Part shown: positions 45,297 through 53,844 of the stretch, piece by piece | Layout of the letters: every line of letters starts with the position of its first letter | Position numbering within the stretch: position 1 is the first letter of the stretch | Assembly: GCA_947491755.1 (NCBI GenBank) | Contig: CANLKV010000002.1 | Location: forward strand, 248,001 to 312,000 | Source: an uncultured Nonlabens sp. | Lineage (GTDB): Bacteria > Bacteroidota > Bacteroidia > Flavobacteriales > Flavobacteriaceae | Reading direction: 5' to 3' | Length of the DNA stretch: 64,000 bases | The notes under the pieces: model-generated | Databases searched by the model: none | What the model was told of the DNA's origin: nothing | What the model saw: the letters and a program-made list of their open reading frames with translations, nothing else | Translations under genes and position numbers: made by a program

Positions 45297-47747
45297 ATGT
45301 CCTATTATCTTGACGTCATTCTTCCCCTGCCGCTGGAGCGTTATTTTTCTTACAAAATTAATGCTGCCGAAGCTGAGTTTATAAAGCCAGGGATGCGGGT
45401 TGCGGTTCCTTTTGGAAAATCTAAATTATACACGGGCATAGCTGTTGAGGTACGAGAAAATATAAGCGTTGCTTATGAGGTCAAGGATATTGAATTTGTA
45501 ATCGATGAGGCCCCAATTTTAGATAAAGATCAGATTAGGTTTTGGGAATGGATTGCCTCTTATTATTTGTGTAGTGTAGGCCAGGTGATGAAAGCTTCAT
45601 TACCTAAGTCTCTTTTATTAGAAAGTGAAACCACGATCCAGGCTCACGATGACGCCTCACTAGACCAGAGCGATCTCACAGATCATGAATACTTGATTCT
45701 GGAAGCTCTAGAGCACCGTCAAGCGCTCAAGGTTGATGATATAACACTCTTGCTAGATCGAAAAACCGTCTTGCCCATTTTAAAAAAGATGTTGGCAAAA
45801 AAATTAATCATCTTACAAGAAGAGCTCAACAACACGTATAAGTCCAAAACAGAGCGTTACATCCAGCTCGCACCGATCTACAGCGACGAGGAACAACTCA
45901 AGGAGTTGCTAGATTCTATGACTAGAGCGCACAAACAGCGCGAGGTGTTAATGACACTTTTTATGATGAGCGCAGGAAAAAAAAGTGTAAAATCAAAAGA
46001 ATTAGAAAAACGTGCTGGTGTCTCACGAGCTGTTCTCAAATCATTAATTGATAAAGAAATACTGGAAGAGACAGAGCAAGAGGTAAGTCGCATGTTGATG
46101 GAGGCACAAGCCGGCAACGATTTGTATGAACTTACGCTGCAACAGCAGGAAGCTTATACGGGTATTAAAAATGCTTTTGTAAAAGACAAAGTATGTTTAT
46201 TACATGGAGTGACATCCAGTGGAAAAACAGAGATATATGTCAAGTTAATTGAGGAATATCTAGCTCAAGGTAAGCAGTGTTTGTACTTATTACCAGAAAT
46301 TGCTCTAACCACTCAATTAATAGGTAGGCTGCAGTATTATTTTAAGCACCGCGTGCTTATTTACCATTCTAAATATAGCCTCAATGAGCGACAGGAAGTC
46401 TGGACTCACGTACTAGAAGCAAAGGAGCCTTATGTGATTATAGGCGCTCGTAGTGCGTTGCTTTTACCTTTTGTTCAATTGGGTTTGATTATAGTAGATG
46501 AAGAGCATGAGACTAGCTTTAAACAATTTGACCCAGCACCACGTTACCACGCTAGAGATACTGCGATTATTTTAGGAAAAATGAAGGCCGCTCACATCTT
46601 ATTAGGTAGTGCAACACCTTCTATAGAAAGCTATTACAATACGACTGTTGGAAAATTTGAATTGGTTGAACTTAAAAAGCGGTACGGGAATATATTGATG
46701 CCGGAAATCAATGTGATAGATATCAAAGAAAAGCATCGTAAAAAGCGAATGACGGGTCATTTTTCTGATACTTTGATAGAGGCAATGACACAGGTTTTCA
46801 ATGATAAAGAACAAGTTATTCTATTTCAAAATAGGCGTGGCTATGCACCTATCATGGAATGCAATACTTGTGGTCATGCGCCGCAGTGTCCTAATTGTGA
46901 TGTTAGCCTAACGGTACATCAGCACCGTGCTCAAATGCGCTGCCATTATTGTGGTTTCCATACATTCATACCTAAGGAATGCGCTGCTTGCAGCGGTACA
47001 GCATTGGACACAAAAGGCTTTGGTACAGAACAAATAGAAGCCGAATTCAAGGAGATTTTTCCTAATCAAAAAATCGCTAGGATGGATCTGGATACCACTA
47101 GAGGCAAGTACAGTTATGAAAACTTAATTGAACAGGTTGAAAATCGCGAGGTAGACTGCCTGGTGGGAACTCAAATGCTTACTAAAGGTCTCGATTTTAG
47201 ACATGTAAGCCTGGTAGGTGTTCTTAATGCAGATGCTATGCTCAATTTTCCTGACTTCCGTGCACATGAGCGTTGCTTCCAGTTACTTACTCAGGTTGCA
47301 GGTCGCGCTGGTAGAACTTTAAAGAGAGGTACGGTGTTATTACAGAGTTACAACCCGCATCATATGATTTTACAGCAAGTAAGCACATATGATTACAAAA
47401 CAATGTTTAAGGAACAACTGGAGGAACGCTATCAGTTTAAATACCCACCTTATCAGCGGTTGATACGAATCACTTTTAAGCATCGGGATTACACCACCAC
47501 TTTAAATGCTGGACAATGGTTTGTGGGCGCGCTACAACAAATAGAAGAAGGGGTAGAGGTATTGGGACCAGAATTCCCGCCTGTCTCTCGAGTGCGAAAT
47601 TTATATCATGTTCATGTAATCGTGAAATTAGGTAAAACTCACGCTCCAGAAACTATTAAAGGATTTATATCAAGAGTTAAAAAAAGTTTTGAATCCATTA
47701 AACAATACCGCGCTGTGCGCTGTAATATAGACGTTGATTGTTATTAG
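45297..47747 (+). CDS. priA: Primosomal replication restart helicase PriA
   Basis: 816 residues. N-terminal 3'-DNA-binding domain (MSYYLDVILPLPLERYFSY), then SF2 helicase motifs: GVTSSGKTEIY (Walker A), DEEHETSFKQ (Walker B), GSATPS, and the PriA zinc-binding region with CNTCG...CPNCD...CHYCG...CAACSG. It restarts stalled replication forks by loading the helicase. Its ATG directly follows a terminator T run, so transcription must either read through or start very close to the ATG. Confidence 0.97.
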   Translation: MSYYLDVILPLPLERYFSYKINAAEAEFIKPGMRVAVPFGKSKLYTGIAVEVRENISVAYEVKDIEFVIDEAPILDKDQIRFWEWIASYYLCSVGQVMKASLPKSLLLESETTIQAHDDASLDQSDLTDHEYLILEALEHRQALKVDDITLLLDRKTVLPILKKMLAKKLIILQEELNNTYKSKTERYIQLAPIYSDEEQLKELLDSMTRAHKQREVLMTLFMMSAGKKSVKSKELEKRAGVSRAVLKSLIDKEILEETEQEVSRMLMEAQAGNDLYELTLQQQEAYTGIKNAFVKDKVCLLHGVTSSGKTEIYVKLIEEYLAQGKQCLYLLPEIALTTQLIGRLQYYFKHRVLIYHSKYSLNERQEVWTHVLEAKEPYVIIGARSALLLPFVQLGLIIVDEEHETSFKQFDPAPRYHARDTAIILGKMKAAHILLGSATPSIESYYNTTVGKFELVELKKRYGNILMPEINVIDIKEKHRKKRMTGHFSDTLIEAMTQVFNDKEQVILFQNRRGYAPIMECNTCGHAPQCPNCDVSLTVHQHRAQMRCHYCGFHTFIPKECAACSGTALDTKGFGTEQIEAEFKEIFPNQKIARMDLDTTRGKYSYENLIEQVENREVDCLVGTQMLTKGLDFRHVSLVGVLNADAMLNFPDFRAHERCFQLLTQVAGRAGRTLKRGTVLLQSYNPHHMILQQVSTYDYKTMFKEQLEERYQFKYPPYQRLIRITFKHRDYTTTLNAGQWFVGALQQIEEGVEVLGPEFPPVSRVRNLYHVHVIVKLGKTHAPETIKGFISRVKKSFESIKQYRAVRCNIDVDCY

Positions 47748-47776
47748 TTTCGGTTATAGTAAAGTAATACGAGCAA

Positions 47777-49753
47777 CTAATTTTTAATCAGCTTGATCGA
47801 CTGCTGGCCTTCATTGTTACTCAAATGGATGAGGTAAATTCCTGATTCAAGATCCATTTCTAGCCGCTTGTCTGTTGCGATAAGTTGTTTTGTTATCGTG
47901 CGGCCCGTCATATCAATGATAGATAGTATGGTGGGTTGATTGATGGATACAATTTTAAAAGAGCCCGTAGTTGGGTTAGGGAAGATGCTCACCCTCGAGA
48001 TGGCTGCACGAGCATTAGATAAAGTAAAAGCTTGGTTCTGACGATTCCCCCAGATATATTCTGCCAGTTCTGGAAGGTCAATAAACGGATTCCTGTTGCG
48101 CTGCCATTGATAGATCACATTGTTGCGATGCATTTCAAAGTCGTCTGGTGGATCCTGCCTGTGCCATTCCAGCAAAGTATTTAAATCGCCTATTAGCCCC
48201 ATGCGCGTCGATGGATTCCCGTTGACTATTTGTAACATCTCGCCAGTAGAATATTTGTATCGCTGGGACATGTAAAAAATAGATCTGGCGACATCACCTT
48301 TCCAACTGCCACGAGTGCCAGTTGGGCCAGAGTATTCTGGGTAGTTTTGCGCACTACGACTGGAGTTTTCTCCAGGATCTGTAGCTCTTAAATGATGTGC
48401 ATCACTGTTACCATGCCGCAAACTATCAACACTAGTTTCTTCCCAGATAGTGATACCGTCTGCTACATCATCCAGATCTTGTACGCTATCAAAGCCACCA
48501 CGACTGCGGGAATAAATATGCTCTCTGTTCCATTGACTCTCCCTGCGCTGTTGCCCTTGAAAATTGACAGACCTACGTTCTTCTTCTGTGTAAAGTAACC
48601 AGACTTTATTGCTGTTAAGCGCGCTTTGATCGGCTTTTTTAAGAATTTCAATCATATCGGCATAATTATGATGACGTACAACACCTCGCTCTGCAATGAT
48701 GGCCGTTATCTCATCCTCTAGTGCCTTGGCAGATTTATCAATAAGCCGGTCGTAGTAATCGACGGGTGCTGTACTGGCGACTAATTGATAGGTGGGTTGA
48801 TCTGGATTGCCATAACTTGCCATTGTAAAATCATCATCGATAACAAGAACGCGTTGGTTATCAGACAATCGTTTGAAGTTATCTGGAAGATTGTTTGAGA
48901 GGTTTACTTCTAGAAATTCATCGCCTTCGTCAAAGGAATCATTGATTATAGTAAAATCTAGCATTTGTGTGGTGGTTCCTGCGGGAATCAACAGCTGTGT
49001 AGTACCTGTGTAATCTTCCTGGTTAAATCCAGAATTACTTAGGCTAAAGGTGGTAGAAATGTCAACGGTCGACTCACGATCCAATTGAAAGCTTATGGTA
49101 AATGAATCACCCTCTTTAAGGTTGCCAGTGGGAGTTATGTTAAAATCCAGACCTATATATGGCGGCGCTTCTAGATTATTATCGTAGTGAGGTGTGGGTG
49201 CTTTAATTGAAAAACTACCGTCTAGATTTCGCTGGATGGACTCCTCTGTTTTGCGATTGTTTGCATTTTCATTGTGTTGAATGCTCACTCTTAAAGACTG
49301 CATCAGGGCTATATCATCTGCATCATCAGTACCATAAACCAGAGCGTCTATTAAGTTAACATCAGTAGGTATGGTGCCTTCAGGAAAGTCTATATCGTCC
49401 CCTAAATAAACAGCAACAGCATCTGCACCCAGTTGTATTTGTGCCTCGATAATGCGTCGATCTACCGCTGGGACAGTTTTTGAGCTTCCTAGAACAATTA
49501 AACCATTATTGTCAGACCGCAGCCCATCCAGGTCGATTGCGGCATAACTCATATCACTGGGCGCACGACCGTTAAAAAAAACGAGTACGTATCCGTCCAG
49601 CAATTGGTAGGGATTCTCTGTTTTCAATTCTACAAATTGTTTGTCATTTGTACTGGGTGTATCTGCATCTATCTCGTTTATTAGTATTTGTGAGTTCGCT
49701 TTCGCGAAAGCGAAAAGAATAAAAACCCACCAGCCTATCTGTGTTTTTTTCAT
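47777..49753 (-). CDS. Secreted endonuclease I-type nuclease with a type IX sorting domain
   Basis: 658 residues. The signal peptide ends FAFAKANSQ (palindrome-encoded). An N-terminal lamin-tail-like (LTD) domain (ILINEIDADTPSTNDKQFVE) is followed by a Calx-beta-like domain near 200-300, then an endonuclease I domain with REHIYSRSRGG and DAHHLRATDPGENSSR carrying the catalytic His and metal-site residues. The C-terminus (RVSIFPNPTTGSF...SGIYLIHLSN) is a T9SS sorting domain. An extracellular DNase used for DNA degradation or biofilm turnover is the likely role. Palindrome copies in this gene and the DUF2147 gene occupy the same place. Confidence 0.92.
   Translation of the reverse strand: MKKTQIGWWVFILFAFAKANSQILINEIDADTPSTNDKQFVELKTENPYQLLDGYVLVFFNGRAPSDMSYAAIDLDGLRSDNNGLIVLGSSKTVPAVDRRIIEAQIQLGADAVAVYLGDDIDFPEGTIPTDVNLIDALVYGTDDADDIALMQSLRVSIQHNENANNRKTEESIQRNLDGSFSIKAPTPHYDNNLEAPPYIGLDFNITPTGNLKEGDSFTISFQLDRESTVDISTTFSLSNSGFNQEDYTGTTQLLIPAGTTTQMLDFTIINDSFDEGDEFLEVNLSNNLPDNFKRLSDNQRVLVIDDDFTMASYGNPDQPTYQLVASTAPVDYYDRLIDKSAKALEDEITAIIAERGVVRHHNYADMIEILKKADQSALNSNKVWLLYTEEERRSVNFQGQQRRESQWNREHIYSRSRGGFDSVQDLDDVADGITIWEETSVDSLRHGNSDAHHLRATDPGENSSRSAQNYPEYSGPTGTRGSWKGDVARSIFYMSQRYKYSTGEMLQIVNGNPSTRMGLIGDLNTLLEWHRQDPPDDFEMHRNNVIYQWQRNRNPFIDLPELAEYIWGNRQNQAFTLSNARAAISRVSIFPNPTTGSFKIVSINQPTILSIIDMTGRTITKQLIATDKRLEMDLESGIYLIHLSNNEGQQSIKLIKN
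49697..49712. repeat. Palindrome CGCTTTCGCGAAAGCG, intact, in the nuclease signal peptide
   Basis: Coding copy, read FAFAKA on the minus strand, at the signal peptide end. Confidence 0.95.
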
Positions 49754-49852
49754 GTTAATAGTTTGATTACAGCAAACGACCCCAACGAACTGTACAGGTA
49801 AGGTAAGGCTATTTTTTTCAGGAGCAAAGTAGGGGATATGACTACTTCTAAC

Positions 49853-49860
49853 TAAGTTTG
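49853..49860 (+). promoter_or_regulatory. -7 element of the DUF3095 gene
   Basis: TAAGTTTG. It places the transcript start around 49864, favouring the ATG at 49870 over that at 49861. Confidence 0.45.
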
Positions 49861-49869
49861 ATGAATCTT

Positions 49870-51027
49870 ATGAAGCCATCGACACATTTTTACAGTAAAC
49901 TCAAAGTGCATGCAGGCGCGCTAGAAAAAGTGTATGCTGATGCAAACCACTTCAGTGAGATTCCAGACGACTGGAATATTGTAGTCACCGATGTTGAAAA
50001 TTCAACCCTTGCCGTACACCAAGGAAAACAACAAGAAATTAACCTAGCTGCAACGGGTAGTATTGTGGCTTGTTTAAATATTTCACGCGATGCAGGTATT
50101 GAGATTCCATTCTTTTTTGGTGGAGATGGCGCCACTTTGCTCATGCCTAACGAGATTTTGAAGGATTGCTTGCAAGCCTTGACTTTTCATCAGGAGCGTT
50201 GCTACAGTACTTTTGATTTTTATCTGCGTGTAGGGTATCGCACGGTAAAGCAAATGAAAGAGCAAGGCGGTAGCCTATACATTACAAAGTATCAACGCAA
50301 TAATTTTCATATCATGCCCTTGATTCAAGGGGATGCACTGCAAAGAGCAGAAAATGAAATCAAATCTACGGGTCCGCAAGATCTCAAATTATCTGCCCTT
50401 AAAGCAAATTTGCTCAACCTGAACGGGATGGAATGTAAATGGGACCGTATCCCGCCTCTAGATTTGAAGAATGAAGTGCTCTCTCTTATTATTAGGGCTT
50501 GTGATGTGAACCACCAGCACGAGTTGTACAGCATTATTTTAAAAGAAATAAGCAGTATTTACGGTGGCGATGCCGTGCGCAATCCAGTCTCTATGAAACG
50601 CCTGCGTATGGCTAGCAGATTGAATCAATTTAAAAACGAGGTAGGATTAAAATATGCTACCTCTCGTTTTAGACGACTGGTAAGCTCGATCGCACGATCC
50701 TTAATGGGTAGGTTTTATATAAAGTTTACGCAAAAAGGTCGCGATTATCTAAAGGAACTTATTCAGCTTACTGAAACTTTATTAATAGACGGCTCTATAA
50801 ATACAGTTATCACAGGCTCAATTGAAAAACGTAAGCGGTTGTTTGAGCTACTGGATCACCTAGAACGCAACAATCAAATTGTTTATGGCTACTTTTCTAG
50901 TAAGACCAGTATTTTATCTTGTTATGTCACAGCAATTGATGATTACCATATCCATTTTCTAGATGGCGATCAAGGGGGATATACTCAAGCTAGCAAGGTG
51001 ATTAAGGAAAAATTATCTGTACGATAA
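49870..51027 (+). CDS. DUF3095 protein, nucleotide-cyclase-like
   Basis: About 385 residues from the ATG at 49870; ATG 49861 and TTG 49858 are in frame but lie at the -7 element. DUF3095 proteins resemble class III adenylate cyclases: WNIVVTDVENSTLAV gives one metal-binding Asp region and FFFGGDGATLL the second (GGDG, as in GGDEF/cyclase hairpins). Cyclase activity is unproven for the family. Ends 1 bp from the convergent acyltransferase gene. Confidence 0.86.
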   Translation: MKPSTHFYSKLKVHAGALEKVYADANHFSEIPDDWNIVVTDVENSTLAVHQGKQQEINLAATGSIVACLNISRDAGIEIPFFFGGDGATLLMPNEILKDCLQALTFHQERCYSTFDFYLRVGYRTVKQMKEQGGSLYITKYQRNNFHIMPLIQGDALQRAENEIKSTGPQDLKLSALKANLLNLNGMECKWDRIPPLDLKNEVLSLIIRACDVNHQHELYSIILKEISSIYGGDAVRNPVSMKRLRMASRLNQFKNEVGLKYATSRFRRLVSSIARSLMGRFYIKFTQKGRDYLKELIQLTETLLIDGSINTVITGSIEKRKRLFELLDHLERNNQIVYGYFSSKTSILSCYVTAIDDYHIHFLDGDQGGYTQASKVIKEKLSVR

Positions 51028-51028
51028 A

Positions 51029-52087
51029 TCAAACCTGCCATTTGTTGCGCAGCCAGCGATTTGTAGGTGTTTCTATAAATTTAAAGCTGCCATAAGAAAT
51101 CACCAGGCTGATTATAAATATCACTAGAGTAAACAACCAATCGTTTATTTCAAAATTATAATCGTTGACAATCCACAATACATATCTATATATTAATTGA
51201 TGGAAGAGGTAAAAGGAAAAACTAATTTTACCTAATTGTACTGCTATCGAGCTAGAAAGCCACGAACTCAACACACCTTGTTGATGATAAAATACGGCTA
51301 TTAAAAATGCCATAGGTAGCCAGTAGTAGACAGAATACCTGTATAAACTAGGTATCTCATGGTGCCATGCCACCGCAATGAGCAGTAGGAGGACGCCAGC
51401 TATTTCTGCCTTCGTGCCTTTATAAACAGATGAATTTGAAGATTTAACCCATTGATAAACTGCAATACCTATTATAAAATCAACAAGTCTTGTTGCTGGA
51501 TTGATATAAAAAAACCAGTGAGTCCACTGTTGTGGTACAACTACCATTAATAGGGGAATACAGGCAATTAATAGGACAAATATTATTTTGATCCAGCGCT
51601 GGGGAACTTTATAAATTGCAATGGACAAAAAAGGAAAGAGCAAGTAAAGAAAAGCTTCCACAGACAAACTCCATGCTGGGCCATTAAACGAGAAATAAAT
51701 ATTTTCTACAGGCACCCATGCCTGTAGAAGAGTCAGCTGCATTATACCTGTTGCAATCTGTTTGAAATCAATTTCTAGATTCCAGAATTCTAATGGTATA
51801 GCGATCACAAGAGTAATAAGATGCAAAGGGTAAATCCTAGCAATTCTAGCCAGATAAAACTGTCCAGTTTTTATTCCGGTTGAGTGCCATCTATTGTGAT
51901 AAACGTGACTTAATATAAACCCACTAAGCATAAAGAAAAAGCTCACCCCTATATAACCTTCAGAAAACCAAAATTTATAAAGCCATCGCGACACCTCATT
52001 TGTACTGTCTTCTAAAAACGTTAAATGCGATAGAAGTACCATTAACGCAAATACAAATCGTAAAGAGGTGAGGGGTTTGATATGCAT
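51029..52087 (-). CDS. Acyltransferase 3 family membrane protein
   Basis: About 352 residues from MHIKPLTSLRFVFALMVLLS; eight more residues are open upstream. About ten membrane helices. Conserved HL in LSHL and the FFMLSGFILSHVYHNR signature, with RIARIYPLHL, match OafA/NodX-like O-acyltransferases that acetylate surface polysaccharides or peptidoglycan. No polysaccharide cluster is next to it, so the acceptor is unknown. Confidence 0.92.
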   Translation of the reverse strand: MHIKPLTSLRFVFALMVLLSHLTFLEDSTNEVSRWLYKFWFSEGYIGVSFFFMLSGFILSHVYHNRWHSTGIKTGQFYLARIARIYPLHLITLVIAIPLEFWNLEIDFKQIATGIMQLTLLQAWVPVENIYFSFNGPAWSLSVEAFLYLLFPFLSIAIYKVPQRWIKIIFVLLIACIPLLMVVVPQQWTHWFFYINPATRLVDFIIGIAVYQWVKSSNSSVYKGTKAEIAGVLLLLIAVAWHHEIPSLYRYSVYYWLPMAFLIAVFYHQQGVLSSWLSSSIAVQLGKISFSFYLFHQLIYRYVLWIVNDYNFEINDWLFTLVIFIISLVISYGSFKFIETPTNRWLRNKWQV

Positions 52088-52128
52088 TTGAAAGTCGGTT
52101 AGTAGTGGCAACAGCCGAAATATAGCAT

Positions 52129-52171
52129 AAAAAAACTGCCATGAGTTGCAGTTCTAGCAATTCATGGCAGT
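52129..52171 (-). terminator. Terminator of the GAPDH gene
   Basis: 15-bp stem with one wobble (ACTGCCATGAGTTGC / GCAATTCATGGCAGT) and a 7-nt loop. The A run at 52129-52135 forms the T tract on the minus strand. Confidence 0.83.
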
Positions 52172-52190
52172 GGTTCCTATAGCAAAGGAT

Positions 52191-53639
52191 CTAGTAATAA
52201 GTAAATCGTCTCACTTTGGCAATGTATTTTGCCAGTCGTATCACCTGGTGGCTGTACCCGTATTCATTATCATACCATACGTACACTACCACTTTATTGC
52301 CCTGTGCATTAACAATTGTGGCATTAGAATCATAAATGGAAGGGGCGTTTGATCCTACAATATCGGTTGATACAAGCTCATTATCTATGCTATATTTAAT
52401 TTGTTCTACCAGATCGCCTTCTAGCGCATATTTCTTGATGGTAGCATTAAGAGCGTCTTTGCTGGTGGTGTTCTCTAATTCTAGATTTAAAATAGCAAGA
52501 GAGCCATTAGGTACCGGTACTCGTATCGCATTAGATGTCAGTTTACCTTCAAAAGATGGCAACGCTTTACTTACCGCACCACCGGCACCAGTTTCTGTAA
52601 TAACCATGTTTAAAGCAGCAGCGCGACCACGGCGATATTTGTTATGCATGTTATCGACCAGATTTTGATCATTCGTATAAGCATGAATGGTTTCTAAGTG
52701 ACCGTTGATCACGCCAAAACTATCGTCAATAGCCTTTAGCACGGGTGTGATAGCGTTAGTCGTGCAACTAGCTGCAGAAAATATATCTACCTTATCTGGG
52801 TGGTGCTCCTTGTGATTTACACCGTGGACTATATTAGGAATACCTTTACCAGGTGCTGTAAGTAGTACTTTGTGAGCACCTCGTGCTTTAAGATGTCTTG
52901 CAAGCGCTTTATCGTCTCTAAAAGCTCCTGTATTGTCAATAATTAAAGCATCGTTAATACCATAATGGGTGTAATCAATATCTTCTGGCGCGTTAGCACT
53001 TATTAATTTTACCGTTGTTCCATTGATGATAAGCGCTCCCTCACTTACATTGTATGATACCGTACCAGAAAAATTGCCATGTACTGAGTCCTGCGCAAGT
53101 AATGATGCCCGCTTCTCTAGAACGCTTTCGGTGATAGCACCTCTAGTCACTATCGCTCGTAAACGCAACTGGCTGCCTTTACCAGCCTTACTCATCAACT
53201 CGCGAGCGAGCAGTCTACCTATACGTCCAAAACCGTAAAGCACGACATCTTTAGGAAGTATTTCGTCTGTACCACTGGCCTCACTCAATTTGCGAGATAC
53301 AAATGCGGTCGCATCTTGCAACTCATTTTCCTCTAGATGATATTCATAGGTTAATTTACCTATGTCCAGTTTGGCCGGTGGTAAATCAAGAGACAAAATG
53401 GCTTGAGCAATTTCTACGCTATCAAATATGGAGATAGGTTTTTGAACGAATTCACCAGCGTATTCATGCAAGTTGATGATTTCGCTGACATTGCGGTCTA
53501 TCAACTGGTTTCTAAAAAGAACTAATTCAATGGATTTGTCGTACCATAAATCGCTTACTGCTTTTATAAAAGCTACCGCTGCACGACGGCGATCTGTTTG
53601 AAAGGCTAATTCTTTTTCGTAGATATCTACTTTGCTCAT
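52191..53639 (-). CDS. gap: Glyceraldehyde-3-phosphate dehydrogenase with N-terminal extension
   Basis: 482 residues, about 130 more than a standard GAPDH at the N-terminus. The Rossmann motif VVLYGFGRIGRLLAREL begins near 132; catalytic Cys C292 in SAASCTTNA, followed by HAYTNDQNLVDN and RAAALNMVITETGAGGAV. The extension (residues 1-128) is helical with no motif I recognise. This long form occurs across Bacteroidota, so it is probably real and not a mis-start. Direction (glycolytic or gluconeogenic) cannot be told. -7 element at 53663. Confidence 0.94.
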   Translation of the reverse strand: MSKVDIYEKELAFQTDRRRAAVAFIKAVSDLWYDKSIELVLFRNQLIDRNVSEIINLHEYAGEFVQKPISIFDSVEIAQAILSLDLPPAKLDIGKLTYEYHLEENELQDATAFVSRKLSEASGTDEILPKDVVLYGFGRIGRLLARELMSKAGKGSQLRLRAIVTRGAITESVLEKRASLLAQDSVHGNFSGTVSYNVSEGALIINGTTVKLISANAPEDIDYTHYGINDALIIDNTGAFRDDKALARHLKARGAHKVLLTAPGKGIPNIVHGVNHKEHHPDKVDIFSAASCTTNAITPVLKAIDDSFGVINGHLETIHAYTNDQNLVDNMHNKYRRGRAAALNMVITETGAGGAVSKALPSFEGKLTSNAIRVPVPNGSLAILNLELENTTSKDALNATIKKYALEGDLVEQIKYSIDNELVSTDIVGSNAPSIYDSNATIVNAQGNKVVVYVWYDNEYGYSHQVIRLAKYIAKVRRFTYY

Positions 53640-53662
53640 AGAAATGGACGTTTATTTTTTTG

Positions 53663-53670
53663 CAAAAATA
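53663..53670 (-). promoter_or_regulatory. -7 element of the GAPDH gene
   Basis: CAAAAATA on the plus strand (TATTTTTG), leader about 20 nt. Confidence 0.45.
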
Positions 53671-53733
53671 ACTTACTTAAACGTTTTCGTAAAGTGTCCA
53701 CGCTATTTTATTCTCGATAGTTGTGGTAGATAT

Positions 53734-53749
53734 CGCTTTCGCGAAAGCG
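53734..53749. repeat. Palindrome CGCTTTCGCGAAAGCG, intact, intergenic
   Basis: Copy between degP and the GAPDH gene, upstream of the GAPDH promoter. Confidence 0.95.
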
Positions 53750-53790
53750 TAACAAACCCATCCCTTATCAAAAAAAAAATGTCATAAAAG

Positions 53791-53821
53791 AAAAGCCTGC
53801 TTTACATGAAAGCAGGCTTTT
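53791..53821. terminator. Terminator downstream of degP
   Basis: 13-bp perfect stem (AAAAGCCTGCTTT / AAAGCAGGCTTTT) with a 5-nt loop. A/T flanks on both sides; used by degP on the minus strand. Confidence 0.87.
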
Positions 53822-53844
53822 CTTTTCAATTACCGCAATGAGAA

